Shown: in pieces, positions 47,643-56,962 of the stretch
How positions within the stretch are numbered: position 1 is the stretch's first letter
Layout of the letters: each line of letters begins with the position of its first letter
Origin: CAVPNY01 sp963706905
GTDB lineage: Bacteria; Chloroflexota; Anaerolineae; Anaerolineales; UBA4823
Assembly: GCA_963706905.1 (NCBI GenBank)
Contig: CAVPNY010000009.1
Span: 62,001-126,000, forward strand
Length of the DNA stretch: 64,000 nt
Reading direction: 5' to 3'
Position numbers and translations under genes: made by a program
The notes under the pieces: model-generated
Databases searched by the model: none
Told to the model about the DNA's origin: nothing
Seen by the model: only the letters and a program-made list of their open reading frames with translations

Positions 47643-50104
47643 GGCATGCCCCAATCCAGTTCGATGAGCGCGTGGCGATCGAAGTTCACATGAATACGGA
47701 ACAAGCGCTCGCCGACTGATTCCCAACTGGTGGCCTGCTGGTTCAGGCTTACCACACGAGGCGTCTGCGGCAAACTCAGGTCAATATATCCCTGGCTCTG
47801 ACCTGGTCGCTCCAGACGGAAAGCCAACCCATTTCCCGCCTGTTCCCAGGTCGCCACTTCAAGTCCTTGCGAGATATGCAGGTTTCCCCCTACATATTGT
47901 GGGCGATGCGATTGAAAGGATCGGACGGCTAAGAGGGCACAACCATGAGCAGGTATCGTTCCCAACTCAATCCTGGCGGATGAATCTTCTTGAGATGAAA
48001 CGTGGAATGTGCCTCCGCTCCAAAACTCTCTGGCGACATATTCAGGGGAAGCCTCCAGGTAAAAATCATTCAACTGCACAGATTTTTGACAAGCTTCATC
48101 AGCCCAATTAAAGACGGCCAGCAAGTGCCAATGACCCACAGCGCTTTCCAGATCGAGCTGCAGATGGGCAGGAGTAGAGCTATCAAACCAATCCAGAACA
48201 AAGGGACGCTTGCCTATCAAAGGGAGCAGCACCTCAGCAATCCGTAATCGTTCGGGAGGCAGATCAGGCAGATGATCTGAGAGGAAGAATGAGCCTCCGG
48301 TGAGGGCAACGACAGTTGCCTGGGTCTGGATTTCCTCCAGAGTTAACTCGGTTTGCGGACGCAAAAGCAGACAATCCGGATCATTGATCCACCAGTGCTG
48401 GTGGAGCGCGGCGCGCGTCAAGGCATTATGGCTGGCATTGCGCGCCGAGGGGAAATCTGGCTCAGAGTGAAAGAAAACCTGGATGCCTTTGTATGAAGGC
48501 AGCCAGCGCCGGGCAGTATCAGCCCCGATACGCATGGCATCCACCAGACCAATTGCGGATCCCAAGGGGCAGCCACAGCCGAGCAGAATTGTCTCCTCGC
48601 CGGCCGCCAACCGCAGGGATTCCAGACCGGCACGCAGCACCTGGGCACGCGTCTTGCTTGCATCCTGGAAACGACCAGGCAAAGCCCCAGCGTACAAGAA
48701 ATCCAGTTTCAGATAGGAAAATCCCCATTCCTGAGCAGCCACCCGCACCACATCGGCTGCATACCCCAAGGCTTCGGGATTGGTAAGGTCCAGGGCTGTC
48801 GCAAATACACCCCAATTGAATCCGGCGTTTACCGGGCGTCCCAGGCGGCCGCGTAATAACCAATTTGGATGGTCGCGAGCCAGGCGTGATTTAGGATTTA
48901 CAATGAACGGGGCCAGCCACAACCCAGGCGACAAGCCAGCCTGATTGATCTCATTGGCCAGGGGAGCAACGCCGTGTTGAAAACCCGGGGAGAAAGCAAA
49001 CCAATCTGCGATTTGCCCTTCAAAGCCGTCGTCGATCTGCAAGATATCCAAGGGTAAGCCAGAACGAATAGCGGTGATAGATTTTAGATTCTCCTGGATG
49101 TCTTGGGCAGTCACTGCACCCACATAATCCTCTGTAGAAAACTGGTACCAGGAGCACCACCCAACCGGAGAGTCCTTCAAGCGCTGTGCTAAGGCAGCCA
49201 AGCGATGCTCTCGGGCAACTGCCTCGAGGTACTCTCCTAAGGGATCAACTGCATCTATATGCAAGAATTGCAGACAGGCCCAATCCGTGACCATTGATTT
49301 CCCCGGCTCAAGCCGGGCACCATCGCCGTTGGCGATCACCCTCAGGGCCGGCAACGAGCTTCCGGTCCATGCTTCAACCGAGCCAAAGTGCTGTTGCTGG
49401 CTGAGAAATCCCAATAAGATGGCGTTGCGGCTCTTACGATCCCCCAGCACAGCAAACATATCACTGCCAAAAAGACCCCGCCGGCGAGGCCGCGGGGTGC
49501 CCGGATTGGCGGTCATTGGAGTGCGCAGCAGACCCAGGCGAGTCTGGCGATAGCGCTCCTGGGAGGAGTACACGCCGGTATAGGACCAGGACTGCCAGCC
49601 GTTTGAGAATAAAGCGATATCCTGGAATGATGGCGCGGATCGCGATCTTTCGTTGGTGGACTTGAGACTCTTCGGTGAAAGGTTCACTTTCCCGTACATT
49701 CCTGGAAACTGGCGATAAATAAAACCAGCCGTGAGCATTTCGATCTGGTCAATCTGCACTGTTCGCCCGCCCCGGTTCTCGATCTGCAATTTCCAAAGCA
49801 ACAACGGATATTCTTTTGAGAGCGCAAATCGCAGGATAAACCGCAAAGCATCCTTGTCTGACCCTATGTGAATGGTAAGCTGCTGAAGGGGTCCATGCGG
49901 CGATGGTACAGACTCAGGCCTGGAAACACTGGCAGCTGGCCATGAGTTGAGCGCTTGATAGTGGGTGAAACTATCCCGGTAATTTACCCTGAGCTGGATC
50001 CCATCAATCGATGGCCCATTTCTCAGGTGGCTTTGCACATTCCACCTGCCCAGTTGAGGGCTGATATTCACCTGGAGTGCGCTGTTTTCAATCGTGTGGA
50101 TCAT
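47639..50104 (-). CDS. alpha-galactosidase-type glycoside hydrolase, family GH36
   Basis: The 821-residue protein has the GH36/melibiase core from about 310. It has GWCSWYQFST, LDILQIDDGFE, the nucleophile aspartate in FSYLKLDFLYAG and the likely acid/base aspartate in VDAMRIGADTARRW. N- and C-terminal beta domains flank the barrel. There is no signal peptide, so it is intracellular and would release alpha-linked galactose from imported oligosaccharides. Related activities (raffinose synthase-like) cannot be excluded. Confidence 0.9.
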   Translation of the reverse strand: MIHTIENSALQVNISPQLGRWNVQSHLRNGPSIDGIQLRVNYRDSFTHYQALNSWPAASVSRPESVPSPHGPLQQLTIHIGSDKDALRFILRFALSKEYPLLLWKLQIENRGGRTVQIDQIEMLTAGFIYRQFPGMYGKVNLSPKSLKSTNERSRSAPSFQDIALFSNGWQSWSYTGVYSSQERYRQTRLGLLRTPMTANPGTPRPRRRGLFGSDMFAVLGDRKSRNAILLGFLSQQQHFGSVEAWTGSSLPALRVIANGDGARLEPGKSMVTDWACLQFLHIDAVDPLGEYLEAVAREHRLAALAQRLKDSPVGWCSWYQFSTEDYVGAVTAQDIQENLKSITAIRSGLPLDILQIDDGFEGQIADWFAFSPGFQHGVAPLANEINQAGLSPGLWLAPFIVNPKSRLARDHPNWLLRGRLGRPVNAGFNWGVFATALDLTNPEALGYAADVVRVAAQEWGFSYLKLDFLYAGALPGRFQDASKTRAQVLRAGLESLRLAAGEETILLGCGCPLGSAIGLVDAMRIGADTARRWLPSYKGIQVFFHSEPDFPSARNASHNALTRAALHQHWWINDPDCLLLRPQTELTLEEIQTQATVVALTGGSFFLSDHLPDLPPERLRIAEVLLPLIGKRPFVLDWFDSSTPAHLQLDLESAVGHWHLLAVFNWADEACQKSVQLNDFYLEASPEYVAREFWSGGTFHVSSQEDSSARIELGTIPAHGCALLAVRSFQSHRPQYVGGNLHISQGLEVATWEQAGNGLAFRLERPGQSQGYIDLSLPQTPRVVSLNQQATSWESVGERLFRIHVNFDRHALIELDWGMP

Positions 50105-50116
50105 GGTCGAGAGAGA

Positions 50117-51223
50117 TCAATCGAAGCACGCATCGATCATCTCCTGAATTGAACTGGCGTATGCCAGAATGCCTTCATTATCATGGAGCAGGCTTTGGGC
50201 ATCCGTAATGCATTCAGCCATCACCTGCCGGGATATTTTAATGTGATGTTCCGGCGTAAATAATCTATCCTGCAATTGAGCTGCCAGGGAGACCGTTTGC
50301 ATGGCAGGCAGCAGGCAGAGCAGACTGGCCATGCGATACCCTACGGCGGGATAAGGCAAGGCCAGGATATAACCGATCGAACCTTGGAGCTCGCCCATCA
50401 CATCATCGATGATCTTCTTCTTCCAGTTCCCTGGTGCACCCTCGAGGAAGAACGGCGCGTAACCCGCCTCGACCAGCCATTCCTCCGGCAAATAACAGAT
50501 TCCCCGTCCCAGATCCTCAGCAAAGTCTTTCAGGATATTCGTCTTCTGCAACCCTCGCCCGCATGATTCGGCCGAGGCATTCAACTCATTTACAACACTC
50601 TCCGAAAATCCATAGTGTTGCGCGACCAATTCGGTAACCATGTGACCGACTGTCCCAGCAACGATATAACAGTATTCGTTGTAATCCTGTTGCCGATGCA
50701 GGAGACGGATGTTTTCCCTGGTAGACCAATCGGGCGAAACAAGGGGATCCTCCATCCGGTCCATGCCATTCGCCATCACTTGCGCCCATCGTTGAATGCT
50801 GGATCGGGAAGCCTCCGGGATCAGTGCGTAGATCTGCCAAAGTGTTTGGCCTTCTTCTACACCCATCAACCGCATTTGATTTTTATCCAATCCTGGCCAG
50901 TTTTCACGCTCCCAGGTTTTCAAGATGGATGCAGCCTGGTCAGGCTCTGACAATAATTGGGATATTTCCTTGAAACGCATTGCTTTCCAACCTAACGGTT
51001 GGTGACAATCCTCAATGTTATCAATCACCCTGCAGATCAGGTATGCCGCCGAAACATAGTCGCGTAAAGGAGATTCCAGGAATGACACCACTATAGCAAA
51101 TGACCGAGAAACACCTTCCATGAAATAGTCTAAGTATCTCCTTTGAGGTGGTTCCAACTCAAACGACACAGTCTTCAATTCAGGATTTTTCCAAGAACCA
51201 GCGGTAGGTTGGGTCATCCCCAT
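50117..51223 (-). CDS. squalene/phytoene synthase-family enzyme
   Basis: The 368-residue product has the two aspartate-rich sites of head-to-head prenyl condensation: YLICRVIDNIEDC and ILKDFAEDLGRGICYLPEEW. Between them lies LLHRQQDYNEYCYIVAGTVG. The length and second motif fit farnesyl-diphosphate farnesyltransferase (squalene synthase) slightly better than bacterial phytoene synthase. C-terminal hydrophobic helices suggest membrane contact. No carotenoid or hopanoid genes are adjacent. Confidence 0.85.
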   Translation of the reverse strand: MGMTQPTAGSWKNPELKTVSFELEPPQRRYLDYFMEGVSRSFAIVVSFLESPLRDYVSAAYLICRVIDNIEDCHQPLGWKAMRFKEISQLLSEPDQAASILKTWERENWPGLDKNQMRLMGVEEGQTLWQIYALIPEASRSSIQRWAQVMANGMDRMEDPLVSPDWSTRENIRLLHRQQDYNEYCYIVAGTVGHMVTELVAQHYGFSESVVNELNASAESCGRGLQKTNILKDFAEDLGRGICYLPEEWLVEAGYAPFFLEGAPGNWKKKIIDDVMGELQGSIGYILALPYPAVGYRMASLLCLLPAMQTVSLAAQLQDRLFTPEHHIKISRQVMAECITDAQSLLHDNEGILAYASSIQEMIDACFD

Positions 51224-51260
51224 TTGTTTCCCTTCACCTTAGCAAGTTAGGAGGGATTCC

Positions 51261-51956
51261 TTACCGGGATCGAAGACGGTAAAACCATTCACGAAACACA
51301 AAAATCCGGGTTGTCCTCTCCTGAATCACTTCAACTAACTCACCGGCCATATCCGCCAACTCTTGCTGTACGAGTTGATCCATTTCGGGACTGGTAGCCA
51401 TATAATCCAGCGTCTCCTCGATAATTTCCGTGGTCGTATCCTGAACCAACGCCCGACTCAGGTATTCCTCAGTGCGCCCGGTATTGATCCAGGTCTGCAT
51501 CACCTGCTCGCCGCGCGCTTCAAAGCGATCAAACTGCCGTCTGACAGGTCCCATGATACGGCTGTTCGTCATTGGGCTTGCCAAGCTGGACACCAGGTTA
51601 AAAGCTCGATTGGCGACATTGCCCACTGTCTTAACACCGCGATCCAGCGTTCCAGCAGTCTGTACCAGCGCGCCCTCGATTGCATATCTGGCGCGATCGG
51701 TCGGGCTTTCATCAGGCTTAATAGTTGTCTGAGGGATATAATATCGGCTCATTTGGGATTGTTTCTGCTGGAAACGATTTTCCAATTCATCCTTTCCGAG
51801 AACTAAACTTCCCAACGCCAGACGGAACGCCAGCCTGATCGATCCAACCCCTGTTTCGCTAGTCGTGACGGTCGAGTCTGGGGGTGTAACCACAATGGGA
51901 GTATGACTGGCCTGTTCAGTTTCAGCCGGTTGTTGCGGTTTGGTATTTGAGTTCAT
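51261..51956 (-). CDS. unrecognised protein with disordered N-terminus (231 aa)
   Basis: The first 35 residues are polar (TKPQQPAETEQASH). The remainder is predicted helical, with LAFRLALGSLVLGKDELENR, VANRAFNLVSSLASP and an acidic glutamine-rich region (EIIEETLDYMATSPEMDQ). No membrane segment is certain. It lies 37 nt upstream of the squalene/phytoene synthase-like gene on the same strand. The mention of LGKDELENR and the divergent phasin make a surface or granule-binding role conceivable, but this is only a guess. Confidence 0.65.
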   Translation of the reverse strand: MNSNTKPQQPAETEQASHTPIVVTPPDSTVTTSETGVGSIRLAFRLALGSLVLGKDELENRFQQKQSQMSRYYIPQTTIKPDESPTDRARYAIEGALVQTAGTLDRGVKTVGNVANRAFNLVSSLASPMTNSRIMGPVRRQFDRFEARGEQVMQTWINTGRTEEYLSRALVQDTTTEIIEETLDYMATSPEMDQLVQQELADMAGELVEVIQERTTRIFVFREWFYRLRSR

Positions 51957-52130
51957 ATTTCCAATTACTTTCTCAAGAACACTTCCACAGCTATCCTAAG
52001 CCAATCGGTGGCGGGATTGATCGCATCAGAATACAGAATTAATTAAGAGATCAGTTGCTGGATTTTTATACTTCCAGGCGGGATGATATTAACATAAATT
52101 AAAATTCCAGTCAACAAACGTACAGCTAAC

Positions 52131-52159
52131 TTGACGGTCGGAGAGGAATGATGTATATT
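52131..52159 (+). promoter_or_regulatory. phasin gene promoter
   Basis: TTGACG (52131-52136) and TATATT (52154-52159) are separated by exactly 17 nt. Confidence 0.7.
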
Positions 52160-52161
52160 TG

Positions 52162-52182
52162 TTATGACGCAGTGCGTCGTAA
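52162..52182. promoter_or_regulatory. palindromic operator candidate at the phasin transcription start
   Basis: TTATGACGCA and TGCGTCGTAA form a 10-bp inverted repeat with one mismatch around a central G. It starts 2 nt after the -10 box, the standard place for a repressor. PhaR, encoded at 54429, is an obvious candidate binder. Confidence 0.55.
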
Positions 52183-52213
52183 TCTTAACAAAGAAAAATA
52201 TGGAGAAAAACGA

Positions 52214-52603
52214 ATGGCTACCAAAACCAAACCACCTGTCGTAGAAATGCCTCACAAAGAGGGTGCTGCGGGCGAAGAACGCAGCGGGCTTATGGAAAGC
52301 ATGCGGCGAGTCCTGCTGGCAAGCATCGGCGTAGTTGCTGTAACCAAGGAGGAACTCGGAGAATTCATCGATAAGATGGTCGAACGAGGCGAGATCGCCG
52401 AGCAGGAAGGCAAGAAACTGTATGCTGAGCTGATGGACAAACGCAAGAAGAAAACCGGTGAGGCAGAAGAAATAGCCGGCACTCGTATGCGCGAGATGCT
52501 TGACCACATGGATGTCCCCACCAAGGCTGATATCGACGTATTAAGTGAAAAGATCAGCGCCTTGTCAAAGAAAGTGGACGAATTGAAGAAAGCGCAAGGC
52601 TAA
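52214..52603 (+). CDS. phasin-family protein
   Basis: The ATG at 52214 behind ATGGAGAAA is preferred to an upstream frame running through the operator. The 129-residue product has a polar start (MATKTKPPVVEMPH), then an amphipathic helix RRVLLASIGVVAVTKEELGEF and a long charged coiled coil to the end. This is the layout of PhaF/PhaI-type phasins (PF05597-like), which coat polyhydroxyalkanoate granules. A PhaR-like regulator lies 1.8 kb away. No PHA synthase is in the window. Confidence 0.75.
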   Translation: MATKTKPPVVEMPHKEGAAGEERSGLMESMRRVLLASIGVVAVTKEELGEFIDKMVERGEIAEQEGKKLYAELMDKRKKKTGEAEEIAGTRMREMLDHMDVPTKADIDVLSEKISALSKKVDELKKAQG

Positions 52604-52616
52604 TCTAGCCTGAGTA

Positions 52617-54292
52617 CTACCGTCGTGAGACATTCCGGACGGTTAGCCAGGCAAGCCTGGCAGCCAGGAAAAGCAGTAAAACAAACCCGCCCAGGATCAA
52701 CCAGGTTATCAGCTTCCAAGGCCAGGTGAGATCGATACGCGGGATGAGAAATGCAAGCGCGACTAACATCGCGGCCAACAGTAATGCGTAAATAATCCGG
52801 CTAACCAGCCGGTCGACCTGGAGCATGATTGGCTCCAGTTGGGGTAGCTCGGCTTTCACCGTGAAATCCCCGCGTTCCAACTGGTCTAGCAGGCGCGTGC
52901 TCTGCCTGGGTAGAATAGTGATCAGATCTTTCCACTCCATCCCCAGGCGGAGCACAGCGGGCCCCCAGGATGAAGGGAACCATACCTGGCGGAAGATCTT
53001 TCCAAGGTAGGGTTGGGCTGCCGCGAAGATATCAAAATCTGGATCCAGGGCAAGACCAACTCCTTGCATAATGACGGCCGTCTTGATCAGAAGCCAGTAA
53101 TCGGCAGGTATCCGCAGGTGATATTCATAGATAATCGGTTGGAGACCTTGTAGGATTTCCGAGGCGTTGAACTCATAAATTGGTAAGCCGTAATATTGCA
53201 TTAATACGCGTCGCAAATCACGGTACAGACCTGCTCGGTCAACCTTATAATCTGCAATTCCCATGCGTTGCAATTGATCAACAATCCCTTCTACATCTAA
53301 TTGGACAGCGACAACAAAGAGGCGGGCCAAATTGATCCGATCACGCTCATCCAGCCGACCCATCGTGCCGAAGTCCAGCACCCCAATCACCTCGCCAGGC
53401 ATCACCAGTAAATTGCCCGGGTGCGGGTCGGCGTGAAAATATCCATCGATGAGTACTTCTTGAAGAACAAACTGGGCGCAGTAAATTGCCAGCCGGTGCC
53501 GGTCGTAACCGGCTGCCTCCAAAGCAGGAAGATCATCGATTTTGATTCCACTGATCTGTTCCATGACAAGGACGCGTCGCGAGGTGAAATCCCAATATAT
53601 GCTTGGGACGTACATGTGGGAATCCTTGCTGAAATTAGCCTTAAACCTTTCTGCACTGCGGGCTTCCCGGCGAAAATCCAGTTCGGTGCGCAAAGCCACG
53701 GCGTACTCTTCGGCAATATCGGCCACGCTGTAACGCTCCCCAATGGCAGTACGTTGCTGCACTTGATTAGCAAAATCGTTGAGGATATCCAGATCCGTGT
53801 TAATGATTGTTTCAATATCCGGACGCTGGATCTTGATCACAACCTGCTCACCGGTCATCAGTGTAGCCACGTGCACCTGGGCTAAAGATGCGGCGGCAAT
53901 TGGCGTTGGGTCAATCCAGGAAAAGACCTGTTCAGATGGGAACCCCCAGTTCTTCCTCCAGCACTGCTCGGGCCTTTTCCCAGGAGACTGGCGCTACTTT
54001 ATCTTGCAGGTAGCTCAATTCTTCAATAAAATCAGGAGGCAGAAGATCCGGTCGGGTGCTCAGGATTTGTCCGAACTTGACAAAGGTTGGACCCAGCTCA
54101 TCAATCGCCAGGCGCAACCGCCGGGGTAAGGAGATTTCTGTTTCTTCGGGCAACTTCCGACTACGGAAACGCCTGGGGAGATTTTAACCGCTCACTTAAA
54201 CCCAGTTGAGCCAAGAAGGCTCCAAAACCATAATCAGCCAGGATTCCAGCAATTTGGCGATAGCGACGGAGGTAACGTGGACGGACAAGCAT
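52617..54292 (-). pseudogene. UbiB/ABC1-family protein kinase-like protein, two frameshifts
   Basis: The product starts at the ATG at 54292 (MLVRPRYLRRYRQIAG). The frame shifts near 54178, in CCCC, and near 53940, in CCC, each consistent with one extra base. Motifs of the ABC1 kinase family are intact: LGPTFVKFGQILSTRPDLLP (KxGQ), AAASLAQVHVA, the lysine in VVIKIQRP, HADPHPGNLLV and VLDFGTMG. Two membrane helices close the protein (about 490-545). Corrected length is about 558 residues, normal for the family. Members support quinone or isoprenoid lipid metabolism. Confidence 0.82.
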
Positions 54293-54367
54293 AGTTTATT
54301 AGTGAGTGGGGAAAGATTAAATTTATTATATCAGGTTGACTGCAATTCTTGCTTTCATATCATCCGA

Positions 54368-54397
54368 TTGACCATTTCTCACATCATTGCTTATAAT
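54368..54397 (+). promoter_or_regulatory. promoter of the phaR-sigma operon
   Basis: TTGACC (54368-54373) and TATAAT (54392-54397) are separated by 18 nt, about 32 nt before the phaR start. Confidence 0.7.
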
Positions 54398-54428
54398 CAA
54401 TCTTCTGGAAATATTGTGGAATAACCCT

Positions 54429-55052
54429 ATGCTGGTGATCAAACGCTACCCAAATCGCAAATTGTACGATACAGAAGCTAAAAGCTATATCACCCTGGAA
54501 CAGATCGCCGGTCTGATTCGCGATGGTCAGGAAATCCAGGTGATCGACAACGTCACCGGGGAGGATCTGACGGCTGTAGTATTAACGCAGATCATCCTGG
54601 AACAGGAGAAAAAACAGGCCGGGTTTGTGCCCAGCACCATCCTGGCTGGACTGGTGCAATCGGGCGGTAGAACCTTGAGTTCACTGCGTCAATCTTTCAT
54701 CAATTCCCATGATCTGATCCACCAGATTGATACAGAAATCGATCAACGCATCCAGAGCCTGATCAGCCGGGGCGAACTGGCAGAGGAAGAAGCCCGGCAT
54801 TGGCGAGATAAGCTACTTGCCCAACAACCAGAGAATGCCAATCAATCGCCCTCCCTCGATCAAGAAACGCTTGCTCAGCTACTTGCTGAATACGGCGCGC
54901 CGAGCAAAGCTGATCTTCACCATCTCGCCCAGCAACTGGAAGCGCTGACTGCTGAAATTGAGCATTTGCAAAACACTCCCGATCACCCCACTGATCCCGA
55001 CCAACTCACTGAAACGGGTAACTTTTCCCGTCAGGAAGCATCTAATGAGTAG
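54429..55052 (+). CDS. phaR: PhaR-like polyhydroxyalkanoate synthesis regulator
   Basis: The ATG at 54429 gives LVIKRYPNRKLYDTEAKSYI, the near-invariant start of PHA granule regulators. A DNA-binding domain (1-62) with VIDNVTGEDLTAVVLTQII is followed by a helical region (65-207) rich in glutamine and glutamate. PhaR represses phasin genes and is titrated by PHA granules. It overlaps the sigma factor start by 8 nt, a linkage I do not know from classical PHA loci. Confidence 0.87.
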   Translation: MLVIKRYPNRKLYDTEAKSYITLEQIAGLIRDGQEIQVIDNVTGEDLTAVVLTQIILEQEKKQAGFVPSTILAGLVQSGGRTLSSLRQSFINSHDLIHQIDTEIDQRIQSLISRGELAEEEARHWRDKLLAQQPENANQSPSLDQETLAQLLAEYGAPSKADLHHLAQQLEALTAEIEHLQNTPDHPTDPDQLTETGNFSRQEASNE

Positions 55053-55641
55053 CGATCTCTCGCGTGAGCCTGTATCACTGGAGGCACTGCAGCAAGGGGA
55101 TCGGGGTGAGTTCGCCCGCCTAGTAGAGCAGTACTCCCCGATGATCTATCGCCTGGGATCAAAGATGTTAGACAACCCGCAAGATGTCGAGGATATGCTA
55201 CAGGAAACGTTTATCAAGGCCTACCGACACCTGGGAGATTTCGATGGGCGTTCCAGCCTATCAACCTGGCTGTATCGCATTGCAACGAACGAAGCCTTGA
55301 TGGCAATGCGCCGGAAACGACCAGACACGATCTCTTTCGATGAACCACAGGCAGGTGAGACCGAGCCACAAGAACCCCTGCAGATCGTGGACTGGTGCTG
55401 TATGCCAGAGCAAGAATTGATGTCGGCGGAAGGACGAGAATATCTGGATAAAGCTGTCGAGGGCTTGCCAACCAGTCTGAGAGTGGTATTTTTGTTAAGA
55501 GATATTGAAGGTTTATCTACGCGCGAGACGGCTGAGGTGCTCACTCTGAGCGAAATGGCAGTAAAGACACGTTTATCGCGCGCCCGCCTTCAGTTGCGAG
55601 AAACTTTGTCGACTTATTACGGTGAACGGTTATTAGGGTAA
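55045..55641 (+). CDS. ECF-type sigma-70 family RNA polymerase sigma factor
   Basis: The 198-residue product has region 2 (FARLVEQYSPMIYRLGSKML, DVEDMLQETFIKAYRHL, LSTWLYRIATNEAL) and region 4 (LPTSLRVVFLLRDIEGLSTRETAEVL, MAVKTRLSRARLQLRE). There are no regions 1 or 3, as in ECF sigmas of the RpoE type. The start is the ATG at 55045; a longer frame from 54958 is in the phaR gene. The anti-sigma gene follows after 4 nt. Confidence 0.93.
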   Translation: MSSDLSREPVSLEALQQGDRGEFARLVEQYSPMIYRLGSKMLDNPQDVEDMLQETFIKAYRHLGDFDGRSSLSTWLYRIATNEALMAMRRKRPDTISFDEPQAGETEPQEPLQIVDWCCMPEQELMSAEGREYLDKAVEGLPTSLRVVFLLRDIEGLSTRETAEVLTLSEMAVKTRLSRARLQLRETLSTYYGERLLG

Positions 55642-55645
55642 GACT

Positions 55646-55897
55646 ATGGCACACCAAGAAAATTGTCGTGAACTATTGAGCTCGCTCTCGGATTACGTGG
55701 ATGGCACACTCGGCGAAGAGCTGTGCACAGAACTTGAGCGCCACCTCTCCAGTTGCGAGAATTGCCAAATTGTCGTTGATACACTAAAGAAAACAATATA
55801 CCTGTACAAAGTCACCACCACTTCGACTGAGTTACCAGAAGACATTCGCCAGCGCCTCTACCATCGTCTAGACTTAGATGAATTTCTGAGCACGTAA
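55646..55897 (+). CDS. zinc-finger anti-sigma factor
   Basis: The 83-residue product carries an Hx3Cx2C motif (His33, Cys37, Cys40 in ERHLSSCENC) with further cysteines at 7 and 27. It has no membrane helix. This is the ZAS domain of soluble anti-sigma factors such as RsrA, in which thiol oxidation releases zinc and the sigma factor. Pairing with the ECF factor 4 nt upstream fits. Whether it senses redox stress is inferred. Confidence 0.87.
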   Translation: MAHQENCRELLSSLSDYVDGTLGEELCTELERHLSSCENCQIVVDTLKKTIYLYKVTTTSTELPEDIRQRLYHRLDLDEFLST

Positions 55898-55928
55898 CCT
55901 TTTCGCCGGCTGTGCATCCAATCAGATA

Positions 55929-56141
55929 ATGACAACCCGCCTTCCGCCAGCCCCTATTAATTTCTACGAACCCGGCCCCAGCGGGATTGAAAAAACCAAT
56001 ATTGGCGCGTTAAACAGGCCACCCAAATTGCACCCGAGCGAGCTTTGCCCCAGGTGTCAAGTGGGACACCTGGATTTTGATGGCTTGCTCAACCTGAGCT
56101 GTCCAAAATGCGGCTTTACACTGACGGGGTGTTTTACCTGA
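55929..56141 (+). CDS. small zinc-ribbon protein (70 aa)
   Basis: The C-terminal half has ELCPRCQVGHLDFDG and LSCPKCGFTLTG, two CxxC knuckles 15 residues apart. The N-terminal half is proline-rich and polar. It lies 31 nt after the anti-sigma gene and probably belongs to the same operon. Function is unknown. Confidence 0.7.
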   Translation: MTTRLPPAPINFYEPGPSGIEKTNIGALNRPPKLHPSELCPRCQVGHLDFDGLLNLSCPKCGFTLTGCFT

Positions 56142-56200
56142 TAACAAGCACTCACCCCGGTGGGGTGTTATATTCAATAAGACAAGGAGAACTATCTTTT

Positions 56201-56872
56201 ATGTCCCCATTGCTCGAGCAAGAGATTCAAGACCAAGTGCGAGGCATATTTGCTAAACAACTCAAAGAACCCGTGCAAGTGCTGTTTTTCAGTCAAAAGG
56301 AAGACTGTCCATACTGTGAAGATACGCAGTCTTTACTTCAAGAACTCTCCTCGCTCTCCGAGCATATCGAAATGGGGATTCACGACCTGACCGACGACGC
56401 TGAGCTTGCCCGACACTACAATGTTGACAAAGTCCCGGGGATCGTGATTGCAGCCAAAGATGGCGACCAGGTCGTTGATTATGGGATTCGTTACGCCGGC
56501 ATACCCGCCGGACATGAGTTTAGTTCGCTAATACAAGACTTGATCCTGGTATCAGGTCGCAACTCCGGATTGAGCCAGCAAACCCGCGATCACCTGACGA
56601 AGCTAACCAAGCCAGTCACCCTGCAAGTCTTTGTCACACCAACCTGACCGTACTGCCCGCGAGCCGTGGTGCTCGCTCACCAGATGGCGCTCGAAAGCCC
56701 CTGGATTCAAGCGGAAACGATCGAAGCTACCGAATTTCCTGAACTATCTAGCCGCCATGCAGTCAGCGGTGTACCGCAAACCACGATCAATGACGGTGCA
56801 GGTAGAGTGGTAGGCGCCGTTCCGGAAGATCAACTGCTGGCTGAGATTCTCAGGTCACTGCGTGCAAACTAG
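56201..56872 (+). CDS. protein disulfide oxidoreductase with in-frame TGA (candidate selenoprotein)
   Basis: Starting at the ATG at 56201 behind AAGGAG, two thioredoxin-like units follow, as in the PDO/glutaredoxin-like family. Unit 1 has CPYC at 36-39 (KEDCPYCEDTQ) and VDKVPGIVI. Unit 2 has LQVFVTPT, then TGA at 56645-56647, then PYCPRAVVLAHQMALESPW and VSGVPQTTIND. The TGA is in frame and stands where family members have the first cysteine of CPYC, giving residue 149 as U in U-P-Y-C. Read through, the length is 223, normal for PDO. A stem-loop follows the TGA. Termination at the TGA would leave a 148-residue protein without its second active site. A TGC or TGT to TGA mutation or error is the alternative. 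Confidence 0.8.
56645..56676 (+). promoter_or_regulatory. candidate bacterial SECIS element with recoded TGA
   Basis: After the TGA at 56645-56647, 11 nt lead to a perfect 6-bp stem GCGAGC (56659-56664) with GCTCGC (56671-56676) and the 6-nt loop CGTGGT. A G lies within the first two loop bases and the loop starts 17 nt after the TGA. These values meet the usual bacterial SECIS rules and resemble the E. coli fdhF spacing. The same bases also encode conserved residues, so chance is possible. Confidence 0.5.
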
Positions 56873-56962
56873 ATCGATCGAAAAATATAGAAAGAACCGG
56901 TCGGGAGTCTTAAGCTGGGAGCACCATCAAAGTTATATCACCCCTATCATAGAGAATTGATC

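Noticed and set aside
56645..56647. TGA read as tryptophan or glycine under a variant genetic code
   Set aside because: TGA ends many genes in this window at the expected family lengths, so it is a stop by default.
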